Part shown: positions 19,239-26,071 of the stretch, one piece after another
Position numbering within the stretch: the stretch's first letter is position 1
Layout of the letters: each line of letters begins with the position of its first letter
Virus record (IMG/VR): IMGVR_UViG_3300011115_000879
Coordinates: 95,568-159,567 of that record
Strand: one strand, 5' to 3'
DNA from: a virus
Length of the DNA: 64,000 bases
The notes under the pieces: model-generated
The model's database searches: none
What the model saw: only the letters and a program-made list of their open reading frames with translations
What the model was told of the DNA's origin: nothing
Made by a program: the position numbers and the translations under genes

Positions 19239-20101
19239 TGTTAGATTTAGGATATTTTCAAAATAGCGGAAATGTAAATACACAAACATTTACAAACGCA
19301 GGCTCTTGGGTAACATGGCTTAAACCAAGAGGTGCTAAGTTTGTAAATATATTTTGTATTGGTGCCGGATCCGGTGGTGGTGGAGGATTTTTAACAGGAT
19401 CTGGAGCTAAATCAGGTGGTCAAGGTGGTTCAACTGGTGGTTATGTAAGATTACAATTACAAGCATCGATCCTACCAGATCTACTATACGTACAAACTGG
19501 AGTAGGTGGAACAGGAGGAACAGGAGGAAACCCATCAACTGCCGGAGGTAACGCAACAAAATCATATGTTTGTTTAATACCAGACACATCAAGTGCTTCT
19601 AATATAGTTTGCACATCAGGTAACGTAGTCGCAACAGGAGGAGTAGGAGGATCAACTATAACAGCAACGGGGGGTGTAGCAGAATCAATAGCTACAACAG
19701 CTAATATGGTATTTGCGAATTTAGGAACTTTCTTAGCAAGCCCGGGTGCTGGTGGACAAGCAGGAGGATTGACAACCGGTGGTAATGTTGGTACGAGTAC
19801 CTTCCTAATAGCAGGTTCGGGAGGAGGAGGAACAACTACGGGTGGTACGATGGTAGCGAATGGCCCCTTTCCTGGACTTCTAACTACAGCTGCTAATGCA
19901 AGTGGAGCAAATGGAATAACATTATATAAACCAATTTTATTATTCTCAGGAGGCATGGGCGCTGGAGGCGGTACAAATGGAGGTAAAGGCGGTGATGGAG
20001 CGCAATGTTGCGGTGGTGGAGGTGGAGGAGCAGGCACCGCATCAGCAGGTAACGGAGGTAAAGGTGGAGATGGATTAATAATAATAACAACAAGTTTTTA
20101 A
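19238..20101 (+). CDS. Glycine-rich tail protein, tandem copy 2
   Basis: A 287-residue paralogue of the previous gene. The ATG at 19238 was chosen because M-L-D-L-G-Y-F matches the start of its neighbours and it overlaps the previous stop by one base; a frame extending back to 19145 reads through the neighbour's poly-Gly codons and is spurious. It keeps the S-W-V-T-W-L-K-P-R-G-A-K-F motif and poly-Gly tracts, but the exposed variable parts differ. Confidence 0.7.
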   Translation: MLDLGYFQNSGNVNTQTFTNAGSWVTWLKPRGAKFVNIFCIGAGSGGGGGFLTGSGAKSGGQGGSTGGYVRLQLQASILPDLLYVQTGVGGTGGTGGNPSTAGGNATKSYVCLIPDTSSASNIVCTSGNVVATGGVGGSTITATGGVAESIATTANMVFANLGTFLASPGAGGQAGGLTTGGNVGTSTFLIAGSGGGGTTTGGTMVANGPFPGLLTTAANASGANGITLYKPILLFSGGMGAGGGTNGGKGGDGAQCCGGGGGGAGTASAGNGGKGGDGLIIITTSF

Positions 20102-20105
20102 AAAT

Positions 20106-20948
20106 ATGTTAGATGTATTTAATATACCGGGACAGCAAGATAACGTAAAGATATTTTATGTTCAAAGAAGTTCCAATTCATGGCAAACATGGCAAAAACC
20201 AAGAAACTGTAAGTTTATTTGGATGATGTGTATTGGTGGTGGAGCTGGAGGTAATGGAGGAGCTAGCAATGCGGTTGCTGGTGGATCTAATGGTGGAGGC
20301 TCAGGAGGAGTAGTAAGAGCACTATTCCCAGCAAATATACTACCAGATACCTTATATATACAACCTGGATTAGGAGGAGTAGGAGGTAGTGCTGGGTCAG
20401 GTACTGGTGGTGATGGAGCAAAAAGTTATGTAACAATAACCTCAAGTACAGCATCAATAATGAATATAGTTTGTACATCGGGGGCGGTAGCAGCTACCGG
20501 CCTTACTGGTGAAACAATAGCTACAACAGCAAATGCCGGATTATTAAGTTTAGGAAATTTTATAGCAATAGCTGGGCAATCATATGCTTTTGCACCTGTG
20601 ACTCCACTAACATTAACCTTTGTTAGTGCGGGATCAAATGGAGGTAATTCAACCTCCTCTCCTCCTAATGATGGAGGATCAATACTTGCTACAAACATAT
20701 CACCCGTAATACTCGGAGGTGCTTCAAATACTATGGTAGGAGGTAGCGGAATTGTATCTTGGAAACCATTTTATTGTCTTGGAGGAGCCGGAGGGTGGGG
20801 TAGTAACTCTGTTGACGCCGGGATTGGTACTAATGGAGGTAATGGGGCTTTTGGTTGCGGTGGGGGTGGTGGAGGTTCATCTACTTCTAGTACGGGTGGT
20901 GTTGGTGGAAATGGAGGTAATGGTTTAGTATTTATAGCAACTTTCTAA
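20106..20948 (+). CDS. Glycine-rich tail protein, tandem copy 3
   Basis: A 280-residue third paralogue with S-W-Q-T-W-Q-K-P-R-N-C-K-F near the N-terminus, poly-Gly tracts and a G-N-G-G-N-G-L-V-F-I end. It begins 4 nt after copy 2. Three co-transcribed copies with conserved ends and divergent middles suggest variation of receptor specificity or a hetero-oligomeric tip. Confidence 0.7.
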   Translation: MLDVFNIPGQQDNVKIFYVQRSSNSWQTWQKPRNCKFIWMMCIGGGAGGNGGASNAVAGGSNGGGSGGVVRALFPANILPDTLYIQPGLGGVGGSAGSGTGGDGAKSYVTITSSTASIMNIVCTSGAVAATGLTGETIATTANAGLLSLGNFIAIAGQSYAFAPVTPLTLTFVSAGSNGGNSTSSPPNDGGSILATNISPVILGGASNTMVGGSGIVSWKPFYCLGGAGGWGSNSVDAGIGTNGGNGAFGCGGGGGGSSTSSTGGVGGNGGNGLVFIATF

Positions 20949-20956
20949 TATTTATA
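20948..20956 (+). promoter_or_regulatory. Late-promoter-like motif ATATTTATA
   Basis: It overlaps the end of the preceding gene and ends 13 nt before the ATG at 20970. Confidence 0.5.
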
Positions 20957-20969
20957 TAAAACAACAATA

Positions 20970-21362
20970 ATGAACATCAACGACGTAACTTACGATTGGA
21001 ACTTTAACCCATTTGAAGCATACCCACAATATGCAGAACAAACAGATGTTGTATTTACAATACATTGGCAATTATATGCATCAACTGGATCTTATAGCTC
21101 AAAAGCAATTGGTACAATAGGTGTACAATATAATGAAGGACAACCATTTACTCCTTTCAATGAATTAACTAAAGAAACAGTACAAGCTTGGGTAGAAGGA
21201 GCTATGAACAAACAAAGTGAAGGATCAGTAGATACTCTTAAAGCTAATCTTGCTCAACAAATCCAAGATCAGATAACTCCATCAATAGTTGTACTGACAG
21301 CACCTTGGAATGTCGCTCCAGTAGTAGAAGAAACACCAGTAGAAGAAGACTATAGTATATAA
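20970..21362 (+). CDS. Conserved hypothetical protein
   Basis: A 130-residue protein. The N-terminal half is beta-rich and aromatic (F-T-I-H-W-Q-L-Y-A-S-T-G-S-Y), the C-terminal half is helical, and the tail is acidic. Similar small proteins are found near tail genes of aquatic T4-like phages, but I cannot name a function. It has its own late-type motif. Confidence 0.6.
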   Translation: MNINDVTYDWNFNPFEAYPQYAEQTDVVFTIHWQLYASTGSYSSKAIGTIGVQYNEGQPFTPFNELTKETVQAWVEGAMNKQSEGSVDTLKANLAQQIQDQITPSIVVLTAPWNVAPVVEETPVEEDYSI

Positions 21363-21391
21363 AAAATTTGGTTGGCTTTATTTTCTTGTAT

Positions 21392-21400
21392 ATATTTATA
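21392..21400 (+). promoter_or_regulatory. Late-promoter-like motif ATATTTATA
   Basis: Ends 23 nt before the ATG at 21424. A TTTG at 21367-21370 lies exactly 20 nt upstream of TATATTTA (21391-21398), so this site could also be read as a Bacteroidota-type promoter. Confidence 0.5.
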
Positions 21401-21423
21401 TCAAACAAATAAAACAATCATTT

Positions 21424-21681
21424 ATGTTAATTATTATTTTAGTCGCTGTTCTAGTAATAGGCGCAATTGCTGGTAACATTTACACTATTAAAAAAGATCG
21501 TAAAGATAAGGTAGATCCAATTACACAACATGTAAAGGAACTAGCACCAGAATCAACACCAGCTCCATCTGCGGTTGAAGCTATTAAAACTAAAACAACA
21601 CCAAAGTCAAAAGCACCAAAAAACGCTCCAAAACAAAAGCCATTGGCTAAGATGGAAGCAAAACCAAAAGCTAAAAAATAA
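21424..21681 (+). CDS. Small membrane-anchored basic protein
   Basis: An 85-residue protein. Residues 1-21 are a hydrophobic membrane segment (M-L-I-I-I-L-V-A-V-L-V-I-G-A-I-A-G). The rest is a Lys/Pro/Ala-rich tail, probably cytoplasmic and possibly nucleic-acid or envelope associated. It could act in lysis or host takeover; nothing specific supports either. Confidence 0.55.
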   Translation: MLIIILVAVLVIGAIAGNIYTIKKDRKDKVDPITQHVKELAPESTPAPSAVEAIKTKTTPKSKAPKNAPKQKPLAKMEAKPKAKK

Positions 21682-21914
21682 TGCTTAAGATAGTAGAAAT
21701 AGCTAAGGCGTGGATCGCATCAGAAAATCCAACACCAGAGCAAAAAGCTATAGCAGAATATAGAGCCGCTACATGCGACGAATGCCCTCATAAATCATAC
21801 TCAAAAGCATTTGATGTTTATACTTGTGGTTTATGTGGATGTCCATTAGCACGTAAAATATTTAGCCCTAAACCAGGACAAGAAGCATGTCCAGATCATA
21901 GATGGAAACAATAA
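21681..21914 (+). CDS. Small zinc-ribbon-like protein
   Basis: A 77-residue protein with C-D-E-C-P-H and C-G-L-C-G-C, plus a final C-P-D-H, consistent with a metal-binding ribbon. The start overlaps the previous stop by one base (TAATG). Family unknown. Confidence 0.6.
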   Translation: MLKIVEIAKAWIASENPTPEQKAIAEYRAATCDECPHKSYSKAFDVYTCGLCGCPLARKIFSPKPGQEACPDHRWKQ

Positions 21915-21933
21915 AAACAATAAAATAAAGACT

Positions 21934-22209
21934 ATGTCAGAATCAGTAAAAAAACTTACAGAAGAAGAATTACAAAGCATTAAAGAACTACAAACACAAT
22001 ACAATAAATTTGTATTTGAATTAGGTAGTATCGAAGCACAATTGCAGGGTTTACTAGCTCAAAAAACACTAATCGAAGAAGAGAAAGCAAACATCATTCT
22101 TGATCTTAAAAAATTAGGTGATAGAGAGAAAGAAGTAGTAACAACACTACAAGAAAAATATGGTGTAGGAAATATTAATCCTGAAACAGGCGAAATAACA
22201 GCATTCTAA
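21934..22209 (+). CDS. Small coiled-coil protein
   Basis: A 91-residue protein; residues ~5-75 are heptad-like and rich in Glu, Leu and Lys. It ends N-P-E-T-G-E-I-T-A-F. It is located just upstream of the sheath gene; no family is recognised. Confidence 0.55.
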   Translation: MSESVKKLTEEELQSIKELQTQYNKFVFELGSIEAQLQGLLAQKTLIEEEKANIILDLKKLGDREKEVVTTLQEKYGVGNINPETGEITAF

Positions 22210-22251
22210 ACAAACAAACAGATAACTTCTGCGTTTTGTATATCTTTGTAA

Positions 22252-22260
22252 ATATTTATT
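22252..22260 (+). promoter_or_regulatory. Late-promoter-like motif ATATTTATT
   Basis: Ends 45 nt before the sheath gene. Confidence 0.45.
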
Positions 22261-22305
22261 GCTAGGTCAATCCTAAATAATAAATCTAAAAAACAATTAT
22301 ACAAA

Positions 22306-24399
22306 ATGGCAGAAATTATCATGTCCCCTGGTGTATTCCAGATTGAATCGGACCAAAGCCTGTATACAACAGCACCAGCTGCTCTTGGAGCGGCTATTGT
22401 TGGTCCTACAGTAAAAGGTCGTCCATATGTCCCAACATATGTTAATACGTACAGTCAGTACTTATCACTATTCGGTGATATTTTTAAGAGTGGTAGCTAC
22501 TACTACGAATATTTCACATCACAGGCTGCAAAAGAATATTTTGCAAATGGTGGTCAATCATTATTAGTAACTAGAATTATTAGTGGTTCAGCTAATGTTA
22601 GTACTTATGCTCAATCTATTGTAGCACAAACTGGTACCAACGCAACAGGTAGTATAAATATTGCTACTGGTATTACAGACGGGACATCATTTTCAATAAG
22701 TGGTTCTGCTGATGGAACTAGTGTAAGTTCCTATTTATTATTAGTAACATCAAGTACAGCTATATTCTCATCACCAACATATTCTATTTCTTCTGGGTCT
22801 ACATTAGCTACTACTGTTACAAATATAGTATCTACAATTAATTCATTATATTCTACATTCCATATTAATGCTGCCGTATCCGCTTCAACAGGTATAGCAC
22901 TTACAGCTAGTTTAAGTCAATTTGGATGGGAAGATCAAGGAAATTCATTTAAATTTGTATCTGGTAGTACCACAATTAATTTAGCAGGTGGGCTTACAGG
23001 TAGTCCATCATTTACACTTGAAGCATTAGCTTGGGGTGATCAAATGAATAACGCTTCTACATCATCTGTAAACGGTGCTTTGACAAGTGGTTCTCAATAT
23101 AATGTTCGTTGGGAAGTAGTAAATTCAAATACCGGCTCAAATGGTGGTACATTTACAATTATAGTACGTCGTGGTGATGATAATGATTCTCAAAAGAATA
23201 TATTAGAAACATGGGCTAACGTAAGTTTAGATCCACAACTACCTAACTATATATCTCGCGTTATTGGTGATTTAAAACCAGTATATGTAGCAGCAACAGC
23301 AACAGATTCAGCTTATATTAATTATACAGGAACTTATCCAAATGCATCACAATATGTTCGTGTAGCATCTGTAGGTACTCCAAACGTAGATTCAATTGAT
23401 AATAACGGTAATTTCAAAACTGGTTCTTACGCTAGCACAATACCATTCCCGGGTGATGGTAGAAACAATGGTGGATTTGATAGTGGTAAAGTAGATACAT
23501 TATCTCAAAAATTAATGAATGAGAATACTACAATAACAAACATTCAAGGATTTGCACCAGCTGATTACAATACAGCATTTACCTTATTATCGAATAGAGA
23601 CGAATATCAATTTAATGTATTAATGGCACCAGGAGTTGGATTAGATTGTTCTGCAGCTACAAATATGATTGCTTGTGTTGAAGGTAGAGGTGATGCAATT
23701 GCACTCACAAGTGCTGGTAAATATGGTACATCAATTACAGCAGCTACCACAGCAGCAGCTGGTCAATCAAGTAACTACGCCGCAACTTATTATCCATGGA
23801 TCCAATTATATTCAGCTGGATTAGGTAAAGTTGTATGGTGTCCTCCAACTACAGTAATGGGTGGTGTATTAGCCTTCAACGACCAAGTAGGAGCTGAATG
23901 GTTTGCACCAGCTGGTCTTAACAGAGGTGGTGTTCCATCAGTAGTAAGAGCAGAACGCAGATTACAACAAACAGATAGAGATACATTATATAGCGGAAAC
24001 GTAAACCCATTAGCAACATTCCCAGGAACTGGAGTTTGTGTTTGGGGTCAGAAAACACTACAACGTAAACCAACATCATTAGATCGCGTAAATGTTCGTC
24101 GTTTATTGATTGCCTTAAAAGGATATATTGGTGGTGTTTCACGTAATTTGGTATTTGAACAAAATACAACAGTAACAAGAAATTCATTCTTAGCTAGAGT
24201 TAATCCATACTTAGAATCAGTAGTACAACGTCAAGGTTTGTATGCTTATAAAGTAGTAATGGATGAAACAAACAACACAGCTGATGTTGTAGATCGTAAC
24301 CAATTAGTAGGTCAGATCTATATTCAACCAACTAAAACTGCCGAATTTATTATCTTGAACTTTAACATCCTTCCAACTGGCGCTACATTCCCTGCATAG
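22306..24399 (+). CDS. Contractile tail sheath protein (gp18-like)
   Basis: A 697-residue sheath protein. The N-terminal M-S-P-G-V-F-Q-I-E-S-D and A-A-I-V-G-P-T-V-K-G-R motifs and the C-terminal conserved domain (G-V-C-V-W-G-Q-K-T-L-Q, then N-V-R-R-L-L-I-A-L-K, and the tail-end F-N-I-L-P-T-G-A) are characteristic of T4 gp18. The middle (about residues 100-260) is a Ser/Thr-rich protruding insertion. It is followed by the tube gene, as in T4. Confidence 0.95.
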   Translation: MAEIIMSPGVFQIESDQSLYTTAPAALGAAIVGPTVKGRPYVPTYVNTYSQYLSLFGDIFKSGSYYYEYFTSQAAKEYFANGGQSLLVTRIISGSANVSTYAQSIVAQTGTNATGSINIATGITDGTSFSISGSADGTSVSSYLLLVTSSTAIFSSPTYSISSGSTLATTVTNIVSTINSLYSTFHINAAVSASTGIALTASLSQFGWEDQGNSFKFVSGSTTINLAGGLTGSPSFTLEALAWGDQMNNASTSSVNGALTSGSQYNVRWEVVNSNTGSNGGTFTIIVRRGDDNDSQKNILETWANVSLDPQLPNYISRVIGDLKPVYVAATATDSAYINYTGTYPNASQYVRVASVGTPNVDSIDNNGNFKTGSYASTIPFPGDGRNNGGFDSGKVDTLSQKLMNENTTITNIQGFAPADYNTAFTLLSNRDEYQFNVLMAPGVGLDCSAATNMIACVEGRGDAIALTSAGKYGTSITAATTAAAGQSSNYAATYYPWIQLYSAGLGKVVWCPPTTVMGGVLAFNDQVGAEWFAPAGLNRGGVPSVVRAERRLQQTDRDTLYSGNVNPLATFPGTGVCVWGQKTLQRKPTSLDRVNVRRLLIALKGYIGGVSRNLVFEQNTTVTRNSFLARVNPYLESVVQRQGLYAYKVVMDETNNTADVVDRNQLVGQIYIQPTKTAEFIILNFNILPTGATFPA

Positions 24400-24415
24400 G
24401 GGATGTAGTTGCTTA

Positions 24416-24424
24416 ATATTTATT
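24416..24424 (+). promoter_or_regulatory. Late-promoter-like motif ATATTTATT
   Basis: Ends 24 nt before the tube gene, giving the tube its own transcript beside that of the sheath. Confidence 0.5.
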
Positions 24425-24448
24425 AACAGCAATAAAATATAACATAAA

Positions 24449-24934
24449 ATGGCAGTAATTAATCCTAATGAAATAATGTTTACAGCTTTTGAACCACAAG
24501 TTCAAAATAGGTTCATTATGTATATAGATGGTATCCCAGCTTACCTAATCAAGAAAGCCAGTGCCCCTGGATTTGATGCTGGTGAAGTAATATTAGATCA
24601 CATTAACGTTTACCGTAAAGTAAAGGGTAAAGTTAAATGGAATGATATGACTTTAGAATTATATAACCCTGTAACCCCAAGTGGTGCACAATCCGTAATG
24701 GAATGGGCTCGTTTGGCTCACGAATCTGTAACAGGACGTGATGGTTACTCTGATTTTTACAAGAAAGACGTTACATTGAACGTTTTAGGACCAGTAGGTG
24801 ATATCGTTGGAGAATGGATCGTTAAAGGCGCTTACGTTAAGTCAGCTACTTTTGGTGATTTTGATTGGAGTTCAGAAGCTGCTGCTACAATTAGTGTAAC
24901 ATTAGCTATGGACTATTGTGTATTAAACTTCTAA
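24449..24934 (+). CDS. Tail tube protein (gp19-like)
   Basis: A 161-residue protein, the expected size for T4 gp19 (163 residues). Typical features are N-R-F-I-M-Y-I-D-G-I-P-A-Y-L-I-K-K-A, W-N-D-M-T-L-E-L-Y-N-P and the final V-T-L-A-M-D-Y-C-V-L. It polymerises into the inner tail tube. It is followed by a strong terminator. Confidence 0.93.
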   Translation: MAVINPNEIMFTAFEPQVQNRFIMYIDGIPAYLIKKASAPGFDAGEVILDHINVYRKVKGKVKWNDMTLELYNPVTPSGAQSVMEWARLAHESVTGRDGYSDFYKKDVTLNVLGPVGDIVGEWIVKGAYVKSATFGDFDWSSEAAATISVTLAMDYCVLNF

Positions 24935-24955
24935 GGAAAAACCATCAACATAAAA

Positions 24956-24991
24956 GAAGAGCATTTGCCTATTTGGTAAGTGCTCTCTTTC
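24956..24991 (+). terminator. Rho-independent terminator
   Basis: AGAGCA (24958-24963) pairs with TGCTCT (24981-24986). The inner TTGCC and GGTAA extend the stem with one G-U pair, and a CTTTCT tract follows. Confidence 0.75.
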
Positions 24992-24996
24992 TGCAT

Positions 24997-25005
24997 ATAT
25001 TTATA
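24997..25005 (+). promoter_or_regulatory. Late-promoter-like motif ATATTTATA
   Basis: Directly follows the terminator and ends 23 nt before the gene at 25029. Confidence 0.5.
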
Positions 25006-25028
25006 TACGAACAAAATAAAAACGTTAC

Positions 25029-25787
25029 ATGGCAGAATTAAAATTACCAACAGAAATCGTTACATTACCATCAAAAGGTTTATTGTATCCTAAAGAATCC
25101 CCACTTTCCAAAGGCGAAATTGAAATGAAGTACATGACAGCAAAAGAAGAAGATATTCTTACTAACGCTAACTTCATCCGCCAAGGCACAGTAATAGATA
25201 AACTATTACAAGCGTTAATCGTTACTAAAATCAACTATGATGAATTATTAATAGGCGATAAAAACGCAATATTAATAGCAGCTCGCGTACTTGGATATGG
25301 TGCTGATTATTCGTTTAAATATACCGATGAACGCGGACAAGAGGTAGAAGCAAGTGTTGATCTATCATCATTAGAAGAAAAAAAAATAGACGAATCACTA
25401 TTTAAAGCAGGTATAAATGAATTTACATTCAACTTACCTAAATCAGGAAATGTAGTTACATTTCGATTACTAACTCATGGTGAGGAAAAAAAGATTGAGC
25501 AAGAAATTAAAGGATTGAAAAAAGTAAATCCAAATAGCTCATCAGATATTACAACACGTATGAAATATGTAATTACTTCTATTAATGGTGATCGTGAAAT
25601 TAAATCTATACGTGAATTTGTAGATAATTTTTTACTAGCACCTGATGCCAGAGCATTACGTGAATATTATGCAGAGGTACAACCTGATATTAATCTTAAA
25701 TTTATGCCTGAGGATGAAAATTATACAGGGGGGGGTATAGCGATTCCAATTTCGCTTAACTTTTTTTGGCCTGACGCCAGCCTATAG
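25029..25787 (+). CDS. Baseplate hub/tail assembly protein (gp26-like), candidate tail chaperone
   Basis: A 252-residue protein of the T4 gp26-type baseplate family: L-P-S-K-G-L-L-Y-P near the start, then M-T-A-K-E-E-D-I-L, then a C-terminal helical region. It lies just upstream of the tape measure gene. The normal frame ends N-F-F-W-P-D-A-S-L. In the +1 frame from the T7 run at 25761-25767, coding continues for another ~90 residues (see the next entry), an arrangement like the G/GT tail chaperones of other phages. Confidence 0.7.
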   Translation: MAELKLPTEIVTLPSKGLLYPKESPLSKGEIEMKYMTAKEEDILTNANFIRQGTVIDKLLQALIVTKINYDELLIGDKNAILIAARVLGYGADYSFKYTDERGQEVEASVDLSSLEEKKIDESLFKAGINEFTFNLPKSGNVVTFRLLTHGEEKKIEQEIKGLKKVNPNSSSDITTRMKYVITSINGDREIKSIREFVDNFLLAPDARALREYYAEVQPDINLKFMPEDENYTGGGIAIPISLNFFWPDASL

Positions 25788-26037
25788 ACCACATTTATTT
25801 AAACAAATTCATGAAATAGTATTTCATGGTGGTGGAGGATATGATTGGGATACTGTTTATAATATGCCTTTATGGTTAAGAAGAACTACATTTAATTTAT
25901 TAAATGAACATTTTACTAAGCAAAATGAAGAAGCTGAAAAGCAACAAAATATGCTTAAAAACAAATCTAGTAAAGAAATATCACGTCCAAACATAGCACC
26001 ATCTCCAACATATACATCAAAGGCCCCACGAAAGTGA
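25741..26037 (+). CDS. Frameshift extension (T-like / gp51-like), no own start
   Basis: This frame is open from 25741 to TGA at 26035-26037 and has no ATG before 25864. The protein from the T run on reads F-G-L-T-P-A-Y-R-P-H-L-F-K-Q-I-H, then an H-G-G-G-G-Y-D-W-D segment, then M-P-L-W-L-R-R-T, then a charged helix. It looks like real protein both before and after the first ATG. A +1 (or -2) shift on TTTTTTT at 25761-25767 would fuse it to the gp26-like protein. In T4, gene 51 follows gene 26 here. A homopolymer sequencing error is the main alternative. Confidence 0.6.
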   Translation, partial: RFQFRLTFFGLTPAYRPHLFKQIHEIVFHGGGGYDWDTVYNMPLWLRRTTFNLLNEHFTKQNEEAEKQQNMLKNKSSKEISRPNIAPSPTYTSKAPRK

Positions 26038-26044
26038 GGCCTTT
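26019..26044 (+). terminator. Terminator-like hairpin overlapping the frameshift ORF stop
   Basis: AAAGGCC (26019-26025) pairs with GGCCTTT (26038-26044), with a further C-G pair inside. There is little T tract beyond the TTT. It sits immediately before a promoter-like motif. Confidence 0.6.
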
Positions 26045-26045
26045 A

Positions 26046-26054
26046 ATATTTATA
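26046..26054 (+). promoter_or_regulatory. Late-promoter-like motif ATATTTATA
   Basis: It abuts the preceding hairpin and ends 17 nt before the tape measure gene. Confidence 0.5.
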
Positions 26055-26071
26055 CTATATACTAATATAAT

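Noticed and set aside
18374-20037. Minus-strand Pro-rich frames of 110-198 residues
   Set aside because: They mirror the poly-Gly codons of the glycine-rich tail genes; low complexity and no neighbours on that strand.
11145-20948. Diversity-generating retroelement
   Set aside because: Repeated fibre segments are present, but there is no reverse transcriptase and no template/variable repeat pair with adenine-specific changes.
25728-25735. G8 run as the frameshift site
   Set aside because: The frame that holds the extension has a TAG at 25738, so a shift at the G run would end at once; the T7 run is the workable site.
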